Source: Desulfamplus sp.
Lineage (GTDB): Bacteria; Desulfobacterota; Desulfobacteria; Desulfobacterales; Desulfobacteraceae
DNA: 5,914 bases
Direction: 5' to 3'
Assembly: GCA_015232935.1 (NCBI GenBank)
Contig: JADFYT010000160.1
Coordinates: 1-5,914 of the forward strand
This document shows, piece by piece, positions 1-5,872 of this stretch; the first letter of the stretch is position 1; each line of letters starts with the position of its first letter. The notes under the pieces are model-generated. The model was not told where the DNA came from and did not search any database. It was given only the letters and a program-made list of their open reading frames with translations. The translations under genes were made by a program, and so were the position numbers.

Positions 1-31
1 TCTATCAGTATTTAATGAGATTAATTTTTTA

Positions 32-58
32 TTGACAGGTTGGCTAAAAGTTTATAAG
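32..58 (+). promoter_or_regulatory. Candidate sigma70-type promoter P1 upstream of livG
   Basis: A perfect -35 hexamer, TTGACA, lies at 32-37 and a TATAAG -10-like hexamer (5 of 6 to consensus) at 53-58. The 15-nt spacer is shorter than the optimal 17, which weakens the call. Transcription would begin near position 65 and give a leader of about 200 nt before livG. This is inference from hexamer matching in an AT-rich stretch. Confidence 0.35.
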
Positions 59-83
59 TAAGTTCCAATTTTTCAATACTAAC

Positions 84-113
84 TTGAGAAAATAACTCTT
101 GCATCATTAATAT
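84..113 (+). promoter_or_regulatory. Candidate sigma70-type promoter P2 upstream of livG
   Basis: TTGAGA (84-89, 5 of 6 to the -35 consensus) is followed after 18 nt by TAATAT (108-113, 4 of 6 to the -10 consensus). The expected start point, near 120, would fall inside the dyad at 117-137, an arrangement typical of a repressor operator. AT-rich DNA yields such matches by chance, so this is a candidate only. Confidence 0.3.
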
Positions 114-116
114 TTG

Positions 117-137
117 ATTTTGTCATTCTGACGAAAT
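117..137. promoter_or_regulatory. Dyad-symmetric site, possible operator or leader hairpin
   Basis: Two 9-nt arms, ATTTTGTCA (117-125) and TGACGAAAT (129-137), are inverted repeats around a 3-nt centre, TTC. Eight of nine positions are complementary and the ninth would be a G-U pair in RNA. It lies just downstream of candidate promoter P2 and 131 nt before the livG start. It looks like a binding site for a dimeric regulator; it could also fold as a short hairpin in the mRNA leader. The regulator cannot be named from the sequence. Confidence 0.45.
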
Positions 138-268
138 TGATCTTGGCCTATTCCGTGTTTGAATATGCCTTCAGTTGCATTTCATATCACACTGAGTCTA
201 TTTACTGCATCTCTGGCAGAAATATATCGTCCTGTCAGGTTACAGCAACTACCTATGGTTTAAAAAAT

Positions 269-1033
269 ATGGCACATCTAGAATTAAAGAACATCACTGT
301 GAGATTTGGCGGACTCTATGCTCTGTCAGATTTAAGTTTTTCCATTAATACCGGCGAAGTTCTGGGGCTAATTGGTCCCAATGGTGCGGGTAAAACCACC
401 ATTTTTAACGTGCTTACCGGAGTTTACAAGCCCACGGAAGGGGATGTATTTTTTGAAGGTGAGAGTATCCTTGGAAAGAGACCATACCAGATCTTTTCCA
501 GAGGTGTCGCCAGGACATTTCAGAATATCCGTCTTTTCCCAAAAATGACCGCCATCGAAAATGCAATGGTAGCAAGGCATTGCCGGTCAAATACAGGGGT
601 TGTTGGCTCTTTGCTACGAACAAAATCTCAAAAGAATGAAGAGGCTTCTATAAAGGAAAAAGGGTTGAGTGCTCTTAAATTCATGGGAGTTTCTCAATTT
701 GCGGATACTGTGGCGTCAAATCTTGCTTATGGTATTCAAAGGAGGCTTGAAATAGCAAGAGCACTTGCGTCAGATCCCAAGGTACTCCTGCTTGATGAAC
801 CGGCTGCGGGAATGAACCCTTCTGAAAGCTCGGAACTTATGAAGTATATTGAAAAGATATCACAGATTGGAATTGATGTGCTTCTTGTAGAGCATGACAT
901 GAAAGTTGTTATGGGTGTATGCAGCCGTATCGTTTGTGTTGACCATGGTGTCAAAATTGCAGAGGGAACACCACAGGAGATCCAGAAAAATCCTCAAGTA
1001 ATTGAGGCATATCTTGGTCAACCTGCCGCTTGA
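269..1033 (+). CDS. livG: Branched-chain amino acid ABC transporter, ATP-binding protein LivG
   Basis: This is one of the two cytoplasmic ATPases that drive uptake of branched-chain amino acids through LivH-LivM. The 254-residue product matches the usual LivG length. Visible motifs are Walker A GPNGAGKT (36-43), the Q-loop glutamine in TFQNIRLF (Q85), the family-typical signature NLAYGIQ (151-157) in place of LSGGQ, Walker B VLLLDE (172-177, catalytic E177), and switch histidine H209 in VEHDM. The C-terminal NPQVIEAYLG also fits LivG. The ATG at 269 is chosen because homology begins there (MAHLELKN). The frame stays open upstream to a TTG at 137, but those 44 residues look unlike any LivG. 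No good Shine-Dalgarno precedes 269. It is the first gene of the operon, ahead of livK rather than between livM and livF. Confidence 0.95.
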   Translation: MAHLELKNITVRFGGLYALSDLSFSINTGEVLGLIGPNGAGKTTIFNVLTGVYKPTEGDVFFEGESILGKRPYQIFSRGVARTFQNIRLFPKMTAIENAMVARHCRSNTGVVGSLLRTKSQKNEEASIKEKGLSALKFMGVSQFADTVASNLAYGIQRRLEIARALASDPKVLLLDEPAAGMNPSESSELMKYIEKISQIGIDVLLVEHDMKVVMGVCSRIVCVDHGVKIAEGTPQEIQKNPQVIEAYLGQPAA

Positions 1034-1070
1034 TAATTATTTGTTAAAAGGTCATAACCGCCGGGGTAGT

Positions 1071-1114
1071 GGCCAACCACGAATCAAGAAAATCGCAATG
1101 CATTTTCACGGTAA
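1071..1114 (+). repeat. Intergenic repeat, copy 1 (livG-livK spacer)
   Basis: This 44-nt element aligns without gaps to 4742-4785 upstream of livF at 31 of 44 positions. It contains a perfect small inverted repeat, GAAAAT (1088-1093) and ATTTTC (1102-1107), with an 8-nt loop. It ends 36 nt before the livK Shine-Dalgarno; copy 3 sits at a similar distance from the livF ribosome site. A short GTGG/CCAC dyad (1069-1080) overlaps its left edge. Function unknown. Confidence 0.6.
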
Positions 1115-1150
1115 CTTATTATTTTTTTAAATCATCAATTACTATTTTTT

Positions 1151-1156
1151 AAGGAG
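1151..1156 (+). promoter_or_regulatory. Ribosome binding site of livK
   Basis: AAGGAG lies 6 nt before the ATG at 1163. It is one of the two strong Shine-Dalgarno sequences in the operon (the other serves livF) and agrees with the need for abundant binding protein. It fixes the livK start. Confidence 0.85.
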
Positions 1157-1162
1157 AAGAAA

Positions 1163-2302
1163 ATGAGCAAAAGAAGTTTGTCAACGGTGCTGATGGGTAT
1201 GCTTGTTATTCCGTTTATGATCTCAATGGTCTCTGCTGAAACATTGAAAATTGGCTCTATGAGTCCTTTGACAGGGCCTTATGCCTCTGACGGAACAGAT
1301 ATCAAAAATGGTGTTCTTACTGCCATTGAAGTGTTTGAACAGACAGAAGGTCCAATTCCTGGTTATGACAAGATCGAGTTGTTTCCACAGGATACGGTCT
1401 GCGATCCGAGACAGGCTGTAGCTGCTGCAAACAAGCTTATCAACCTTAAAGTCGTGGGCGTTATTGGTGCCTACTGCTCATCTTCTACTATTCCGTCATC
1501 AGAAACACTCGATGAGGCAAACATTATAATGATTACACCGGCATCTACCAACGAACAGGTTACAGACCGTGGACTTCCCTATATGTTCAGAATGTGCGGA
1601 AGAGATGATGATCAGGCTCCTGCTGCTGCGAGGTTCATGAAAGAGTCTCTCAATGCCAAAACCATCTTTATTGTAGATGATAAAACCACATATTCCCAGG
1701 GTCTTGCAGATGGTGTGTCAAAGAACGCCAAAGCACTTGGCATGGATGTAGTTACCCATGACCATGTGAATCAGGGAGACAAGGACTTCTCGGCTGTTTT
1801 GACAAAAGTAAAGGCTGCAAATCCGGATATATTCTATATGTCCCTTCAGGGCTATTCGCCTGCTGCCCTGATGTGTATTCAGGCCAAAAGAATGGGAATT
1901 ACATCTCAAATAGTAACTCAAGATGCCACTTTTCAGCCCAAATTCATGGAAGTTGCAAAAGACGCTGCTGAAGGCGTATATTTAACCTACGGTTTTACTG
2001 ATCCTACCACACCTGAGTATAAGGCATTTGAGGAAAAATATGTCCCCAAATATGGCAAGATAGCGGCATATGCCACTTATGCCTATGACTCTACAATTGC
2101 CCTTCTGAAAGCCATCAAGGCTGCCGGCTCGACAGATCCTGACAAAATCAAGGCAGAGCTTATGAAACTTGATTTTAATGGAGCTTCAAAGCATGTCAAG
2201 TTTAAAGAAAATGGTGATTCAGGTTCATCTTACATCGCATTTAAGGTTGTAAATGGTGAATTTGTTCCTTACTGGGATCCTGAAAAAGGTTTAATAAAAT
2301 AA
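1163..2302 (+). CDS. livK: Periplasmic branched-chain amino acid-binding protein LivK
   Basis: This substrate-binding protein delivers leucine, isoleucine, valine or related amino acids to LivH-LivM. Of 379 residues, 1-25 form a Sec signal peptide: KR near the N-terminus, a hydrophobic core, and a predicted cut after VSA before ETLKIG. The mature part is a two-lobed type I periplasmic-binding fold. C80 and C105 are 25 residues apart, like the disulfide cysteines (53/78) of E. coli LivJ. By remembered alignment to LivJ, S106, T129, Y177, Y231 and E270 are candidate ligand contacts (inference). The CSSST motif at 105-109 and GSMSPLTGPYA near the mature N-terminus are family hallmarks. No lipobox cysteine is seen, so it should be soluble. 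The motifs favour a branched-chain amino acid ligand; a related amino acid or amide cannot be excluded. Confidence 0.93.
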   Translation: MSKRSLSTVLMGMLVIPFMISMVSAETLKIGSMSPLTGPYASDGTDIKNGVLTAIEVFEQTEGPIPGYDKIELFPQDTVCDPRQAVAAANKLINLKVVGVIGAYCSSSTIPSSETLDEANIIMITPASTNEQVTDRGLPYMFRMCGRDDDQAPAAARFMKESLNAKTIFIVDDKTTYSQGLADGVSKNAKALGMDVVTHDHVNQGDKDFSAVLTKVKAANPDIFYMSLQGYSPAALMCIQAKRMGITSQIVTQDATFQPKFMEVAKDAAEGVYLTYGFTDPTTPEYKAFEEKYVPKYGKIAAYATYAYDSTIALLKAIKAAGSTDPDKIKAELMKLDFNGASKHVKFKENGDSGSSYIAFKVVNGEFVPYWDPEKGLIK

Positions 2303-2335
2303 CCCGTCGTTTTTTTGAATAAAACATATCATTAC

Positions 2336-2374
2336 GCAGGGGCAAACAGCGAATTATATCTACTTCGCCCCTGC
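2336..2374 (+). other. Stem-loop after livK, possible mRNA-stabilising or attenuating element
   Basis: GCAGGGGC (2336-2343) pairs perfectly with GCCCCTGC (2367-2374), an 8-bp GC-rich stem with a 23-nt loop, 33 nt after the livK stop. No U-run follows, so it is not a standard intrinsic terminator. Hairpins placed between a binding-protein gene and its permease genes often protect the upstream mRNA and give excess binding protein over permease; that role is inferred here. An alternative pairing, GCGAA (2349-2353) with TTCGC (2364-2368), would compete with this stem. Confidence 0.6.
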
Positions 2375-2391
2375 TGATTTGGTAAAATCTC

Positions 2392-2466
2392 CTGTGTGAA
2401 AAACATGCCAGGCTTCTCGGCTGAAACCTTGCAACAAATGGACAGTTTTTTTACTGAACCACACAG
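2392..2466 (+). other. Possible extended RNA structure in livK-livH spacer
   Basis: CTGTGTG (2392-2398) is complementary to CACACAG (2460-2466), enclosing 61 nt. Inside is a small CAGT/ACTG hairpin with a T-rich loop around 2442-2456. The stretch has no convincing reading frame. The closing stem is only 7 bp, so a real structure is uncertain. Confidence 0.3.
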
Positions 2467-2488
2467 AGGGCTTGTCAGGCTTATGACT

Positions 2489-2530
2489 GCACCTCAAAAT
2501 ATGAAAATCAGAAATTCTCTTTCATGGTAA
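2489..2530 (+). repeat. Intergenic repeat, copy 2 (livK-livH spacer)
   Basis: ATGAAAATCAGAAA (2501-2514) is identical to 4757-4770 in the livM-livF spacer. After a region needing a one-base gap the match resumes at TTTC and GTA. The 3' half has diverged so that a different dyad is present: ATGAAA (2501-2506) and TTTCAT (2520-2525). It ends 46 nt before the livH start. The outer boundaries are approximate. Confidence 0.5.
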
Positions 2531-2576
2531 TGGATAGGACTTTACGCCTAACTTATAAAAAATGTGAAAAATAGAT

Positions 2577-3488
2577 ATGGATTCTTTTATTCAGCAGTTA
2601 ATTAACGGTATTACCCTTGGGGGCATTTATGCACTGATTGCCCTTGGATATACCATGGTTTATGGTGTCATACAGTTGATAAATTTTGCTCATGGCGAAT
2701 TTTTTGCGGCCGGAGGCTATGTGGGTGTCATATTCTTGAGTTTTTTTACCGGCCTCGGATACATGGAAAGCTATCCTGTATTGTGCCTTACGGCATCTTT
2801 TCTTCTTGCTATGGGATATTGTGCGTATCTTGCAGTGGGTGTGGAAAAGATAGCGTATAAACCATTACGAAAAGAGGCACGTCTTGCGGTGCTGTTGTCA
2901 GCCTTGGGTGTATCCATATTTCTATCCAACGGGTTAATGCTGACCCAGGGGGTTTATGATAAAGCCTATCCCAGCGAGCTGTTTCAGGGCGGGTTTCATT
3001 TCGGTAATGTCACAGTAGGGTATCTTCAGATACTTATAGTCTCTTTGACAGCTACTCTGCTTGTTGCTCTCAATCTTCTTGTATTTAAAACAAAGATTGG
3101 AATGGCCATGCGTGCCACGGCTCAGGACAAGACCATGTCGGCACTTGTCGCCATTGGAAGTAACAGGATCATTTCACTTACTTTTGCCATTGGTGCGGGT
3201 CTTGCCGCGGCAGCCGGTATCATGGTTGGGCTCTATTATGGTTCTGTTCGTTATGATATGGGTTTTGTTCCGGGAATAAAGGCATTCTCGGCCGCAGTGC
3301 TCGGTGGTATCGGTAATATAACAGGTGCCATGCTGGGCGGACTCATCATTGGTATGGTCGAGATCTTTGGTGCGGGGTATATTTCCGGAGAGTACAAGGA
3401 TGTATTTGCATTTATTATACTGATTGCGGTTCTGTATTTTAAACCAACAGGAATTATGGGCGAGAATATCGATGATACAAGAGTTTAA
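2577..3488 (+). CDS. livH: Branched-chain amino acid ABC transporter permease LivH
   Basis: This inner-membrane permease forms the translocation channel with LivM. The 303 residues are close to E. coli LivH (308). It is strongly hydrophobic with several membrane segments. Family motifs are the N-terminal ITLGGIYALIALGYTMVYG (12-30), INFAHGE (35-41), and an EAA-like cytoplasmic loop around 175-194 (GMAMRATAQDKTMSALVAIG), where an ATPase subunit docks. The C-terminal AVLGGIGNITGAMLGG stretch is also characteristic. The ATG at 2577 is the start because an in-frame stop (TGA, 2565-2567) lies just upstream and MDSFIQQLING is the usual LivH beginning. The preceding bases give only a poor Shine-Dalgarno match. 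The 3' end overlaps livM by 17 nt, suggesting coupled translation of the two permeases. Confidence 0.95.
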   Translation: MDSFIQQLINGITLGGIYALIALGYTMVYGVIQLINFAHGEFFAAGGYVGVIFLSFFTGLGYMESYPVLCLTASFLLAMGYCAYLAVGVEKIAYKPLRKEARLAVLLSALGVSIFLSNGLMLTQGVYDKAYPSELFQGGFHFGNVTVGYLQILIVSLTATLLVALNLLVFKTKIGMAMRATAQDKTMSALVAIGSNRIISLTFAIGAGLAAAAGIMVGLYYGSVRYDMGFVPGIKAFSAAVLGGIGNITGAMLGGLIIGMVEIFGAGYISGEYKDVFAFIILIAVLYFKPTGIMGENIDDTRV

Positions 3489-4695
3489 AAAAGTCTGGAA
3501 ACAATATTCAATTACAATGCTGTGGTTGCTGGGTCTTTTGTGGCCACTTTTGGGCATTCACCCTGATGGAACCCTCTCTTTTGAAAAAACCGTAACCGTA
3601 TGGTCGTATATTCTGGCTGGTACATTTGTTTGTCTGGTCATTTACATCATAAACAGCAGCGGCCATTTAAAAATATTCACTGAGCCTGTTGTTGGAACAA
3701 CCAGAAAATTCAGTGGGATAGCTCAGGCTATGCCCTCCTGGATATGGCTCTGTGGACTGTTTGTATGTGCGATTATCTATCCTCTTTTAACAGGCAGATA
3801 TGCTACAGATGTGGCTATTAATGTTCTTCTGTATATCTGTCTGGGGCTTGGTCTTAATGTAGTGGTGGGACTTGCGGGCATGCTGGATCTTGGATATATC
3901 GCCTTTTATGGAGTAGGTGCATATACCTATGCCATTTTAAATGTCAACTATGGGCTGGCTTTCTGGTTCTGTCTTCCTTTTTCAGCCTTTTTCGCCTGTA
4001 TAGCAGGTTGCATTGTGGGATATCCAACCCTTAGAATGAGAGGTGATTATCTTGCTATTGTAACCCTTGGGTTTGGCGAAATAGTCCGTATCATTCTCAA
4101 TAACTGGATGACACTTACAAATGGACCTAATGGCATTCTGGGTATAAAACCTATTGGAATACTGCTTCCTGTTATGGAAAACGGTTTTACATTTGAGATG
4201 TTCTGGGTGAAAAAACTTGCTGTTTTTTATTATTTTGCCTTAGCTCTTGCAATAATAGCAATTATTGCGGTCAAAAGGCTTAATTTTTCCAGAATAGGTC
4301 GAGCATGGGAATCAATACGAGAAGATGAGACCGCGGCAGAGCTTATGGGGGTAAATACTTTTAACTACAAACTTCTGGCCTATGCAATGGGTGCCATATT
4401 TGCTGGTCTTGCAGGTGCATTATTTGCTGCAAGAATGAGATTTGTAAGTCCTGAGAGCTTCACATTTCTTGAATCTGTCATGGTACTTTGCATGGTGGTG
4501 CTGGGTGGAATGGGCTCAATTCCCGGGATTGTGCTTGGAGTTATAGCTCTGATTGCACTGCCCGAGGTGTTTCGTGAGCTCGAATCGTACAGGATGCTTG
4601 TATTTGGATCTACCATGGTGATAATGATGCTGTTCAGACCGGCTGGGCTCGTTCCTGCCAAGCGTGTGGGCATGAGATCTGAAGAGAGGGAGTGA
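3472..4695 (+). CDS. livM: Branched-chain amino acid ABC transporter permease LivM
   Basis: This second inner-membrane permease pairs with LivH. From the ATG at 3472 it has 407 residues, near the E. coli LivM length of 425, including the extra N-terminal hydrophobic region of long LivM proteins (segments around 13-30 and 44-60). Hallmarks are LNVVVGLAGMLDLGYIAFYG (128-147), GDYLAIVTLGFGEIVRIILN (191-210), NGPNGI (217-222), and the EAA-like loop GRAWESIREDETAAELMGVN (276-295). The start at 3472 lies inside the end of livH, preceded by a weak GGGCGAG at 7 nt, and fits translational coupling. The frame is open further upstream to a TTG at 3424, but that would deepen the overlap without family support. 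Residue M16 is a less likely alternative start. The tail is short and charged (MRSEERE). Confidence 0.94.
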   Translation: MIQEFKKVWKQYSITMLWLLGLLWPLLGIHPDGTLSFEKTVTVWSYILAGTFVCLVIYIINSSGHLKIFTEPVVGTTRKFSGIAQAMPSWIWLCGLFVCAIIYPLLTGRYATDVAINVLLYICLGLGLNVVVGLAGMLDLGYIAFYGVGAYTYAILNVNYGLAFWFCLPFSAFFACIAGCIVGYPTLRMRGDYLAIVTLGFGEIVRIILNNWMTLTNGPNGILGIKPIGILLPVMENGFTFEMFWVKKLAVFYYFALALAIIAIIAVKRLNFSRIGRAWESIREDETAAELMGVNTFNYKLLAYAMGAIFAGLAGALFAARMRFVSPESFTFLESVMVLCMVVLGGMGSIPGIVLGVIALIALPEVFRELESYRMLVFGSTMVIMMLFRPAGLVPAKRVGMRSEERE

Positions 4696-4741
4696 TTATA
4701 ATGTTTCTCTTTTATCCTGAACGGAGACAGCAGGTTTATCA

Positions 4742-4785
4742 GGTCACGTCCGATTCATGAAAATCAGAAAGCATTTTCGCTGTAG
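4742..4785 (+). repeat. Intergenic repeat, copy 3 (livM-livF spacer)
   Basis: This 44-nt element matches 1071-1114 at 31 of 44 positions without gaps and carries the same perfect inverted repeat, GAAAAT (4759-4764) and ATTTTC (4773-4778), with an 8-nt loop. It ends 37 nt before the livF Shine-Dalgarno, nearly the spacing of copy 1 from that of livK. It also begins a short open frame at 4757 that runs to the livF ribosome site. Confidence 0.6.
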
Positions 4786-4831
4786 AATAAGGAAAAATTT
4801 CATGTCAGGCATATCCGAGTATAAGGAGTAA
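4757..4831 (+). other. Short 24-codon upstream open frame before livF (doubtful)
   Basis: An ATG at 4757 opens a 24-codon frame (begins MKIRKHFRC, ends SEYKE) that stops at 4829-4831, only 4 nt before the livF ATG. Its last codons contain the livF Shine-Dalgarno, so translation could in principle couple to livF. No convincing Shine-Dalgarno precedes it, and most of its 5' half is the repeat. The pre-livH copy starts similarly (MKIR) but stops after 9 codons, and the pre-livK copy has no ATG at this place. It is probably not a real gene. Confidence 0.12.
4823..4828 (+). promoter_or_regulatory. Ribosome binding site of livF
   Basis: AAGGAG lies 7 nt before the ATG at 4836. This is a strong Shine-Dalgarno at good spacing and supports the chosen livF start. 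Confidence 0.85.
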
Positions 4832-4835
4832 TCTC

Positions 4836-5558
4836 ATGTCAGCCGAACCAATTCTTGAATTGAAAAATGTCCACTCAGGCTATGGAAGTATTAAAGCTCT
4901 CAGAAATGTATCTCTGAAAATATATCCAGGTGAAGTCGTCGCCATTATTGGTGCCAATGGTGCCGGCAAATCGACAACTCTTATGACTATCTGCGGTATT
5001 GTTCCTCTTGAAAAGGGCGATGTACTTTACAATGGAATGTCAGTAAAGCATATCGCCCCTGAAAAACTGCCACCTCTTGGCCTGTGTCAGGTACCAGAAG
5101 GACGACGGATTTTTCCAAGGCTGACTGTTGAGGAAAATCTTATTCTTGGGGCATTTTATAGAAATGATAAAGCAGAAATTCAACGAGACATAGAACATGT
5201 ATATTCGCTGTTTCCGGTTCTTGGAGAACGCGTTCGTCAGCAGGGCGGTACGCTTTCAGGTGGAGAGCAGCAGATGCTGGCCATTGGCAGAGCATTGATG
5301 ACCAAACCTAAAGTTCTTTTGCTGGATGAACCCTCTTTAGGTCTTGCACCAATAATAATTCGTCAGATTTTTGATATTATTGCAGATATAAACAAGAATC
5401 AGGGAACTACCATTCTGCTGGTCGAACAGAATGCAAACCTTGCACTTCAGGCTGCCACAAGGGGTTATGTTCTTGAAACCGGTGAGATAACACTTGAAGA
5501 TAAAGCTGATTCGCTTCTTCACAATCCAGAAATCCGCAAGGCTTATCTGGGTGAATAG
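4836..5558 (+). CDS. livF: Branched-chain amino acid ABC transporter, ATP-binding protein LivF
   Basis: This second ATPase subunit works with LivG to power LivHM-mediated uptake. At 240 residues it is the usual LivF size. Motifs in order are Walker A GANGAGKS (39-46), the Q-loop region CQVPEGRRIFPRLTVEENL (84-102, Q85), signature LSGGEQQ (140-146), Walker B VLLLDE (160-165, catalytic E165), and VEQN at 196-199, where glutamine (Q198) takes the place of the switch histidine, as is usual in LivF. The C-terminal NPEIRKAYLGE also fits. VPEGR and VEQN distinguish it from LivG, which has TFQN and VEHD. It ends with tandem stops, TAG then TGA (5556-5561), and is the last gene before the terminator. 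Confidence 0.95.
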   Translation: MSAEPILELKNVHSGYGSIKALRNVSLKIYPGEVVAIIGANGAGKSTTLMTICGIVPLEKGDVLYNGMSVKHIAPEKLPPLGLCQVPEGRRIFPRLTVEENLILGAFYRNDKAEIQRDIEHVYSLFPVLGERVRQQGGTLSGGEQQMLAIGRALMTKPKVLLLDEPSLGLAPIIIRQIFDIIADINKNQGTTILLVEQNANLALQAATRGYVLETGEITLEDKADSLLHNPEIRKAYLGE

Positions 5559-5628
5559 TGACGATATATGTCTTGTATTAATTTGCTTGAAAATCCTTTT
5601 TTATGATCAAGATTATCAAATCACTGAT

Positions 5629-5651
5629 AGCTGATCTGGTGATCATCAGCT
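5629..5651 (+). other. Hairpin downstream of livF
   Basis: AGCTGAT (5629-5635) pairs with ATCAGCT (5645-5651), 7 bp with a 9-nt loop. It sits in a run of repeated TGATC/GATCA words that allows alternative registers. No T-run follows, so it is not a terminator alone; it might protect the transcript's 3' end. Confidence 0.4.
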
Positions 5652-5684
5652 CACTCTAAAAGATGCTTTGAATCAAGTTTTAAA

Positions 5685-5723
5685 AGGGCAGAGTTGGTTT
5701 TATTATTCTGCCCTCATTATTTT
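5685..5723 (+). terminator. Intrinsic terminator of the liv operon
   Basis: AGGGCAGA (5685-5692) pairs perfectly with TCTGCCCT (5707-5714), an 8-bp stem with a 14-nt loop, followed by a T-rich tail (ATTATTTTT, ending at 5723). On the - strand the same stem is followed by TTTT, so it may also stop transcripts arriving from the right. It lies 127 nt after the livF stop with no gene between. Confidence 0.75.
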
Positions 5724-5839
5724 TCTGAAAATCCCGTCTTTATCACCTCCAAATTCTTTATCGCTTGTTTCTCCGTCTATATTCTGCTATCCATATTACC
5801 CGGTTGATACCGGTACAAAAAATTAAATTTTTCAACTTT

Positions 5840-5872
5840 AAAATGCATTCTGATTTCTCATGGTGAGTGGCC
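5840..5872 (-). repeat. Intergenic repeat, copy 4, inverted, beyond the terminator
   Basis: Read on the - strand, this copy runs GGCCACTCAC and then CATGAGAAATCAGAATGCATTTT. The latter part differs from copy 3 by one inserted base and one substitution over 23 nt. It shares the 10-mer AATGCATTTT with copy 1, and its GGCCA start resembles that copy. The short inner dyad AAAT/ATTT with 8-nt loop is retained. It does not precede a visible gene, so the element is not restricted to gene leaders. Confidence 0.6.

Noticed and set aside
161..192. Possible fifth, inverted copy of the intergenic repeat
   Set aside because: The - strand sequence ATGAAATGCAACTGAAGGC resembles the core only with several gaps; similarity is near chance level.
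722..742. LivG signature reads LAYGIQ rather than LSGGQ
   Set aside because: LAYG-Q is the usual LivG form of the signature.
2288..2316. GGTT/AACC followed by seven T after livK as a possible terminator
   Set aside because: The stem is only 4 bp and AT-rich, and the T-run is separated from it by several bases; it spans the livK stop and is unlikely to terminate transcription.
3174..3557. 127-codon open frame on the - strand across the livH-livM junction, and similar antisense frames
   Set aside because: They lie opposite well-supported livH, livM, livG, livK and livF coding sequence, and their translations show no recognisable family features.
4683..4713. AGAGA/TCTCT inverted repeat followed by TTTT after livM
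   Set aside because: A 5-bp stem with an 18-nt loop is too weak for an intrinsic terminator, and livF lies downstream in the same operon.
5316..5340. LivF has glutamine rather than histidine after the switch-region glutamate (VEQN)
   Set aside because: This is normal for LivF-type ATPases and not a defect; Walker B and its catalytic glutamate, in this stretch, are intact.
5742..5750. Perfect GGAGGTGAT Shine-Dalgarno-like sequence on the - strand
   Set aside because: No start codon stands at usable spacing; the first ATG (5717-5715, - strand) is about 24 nt away and opens only a 4-codon frame.
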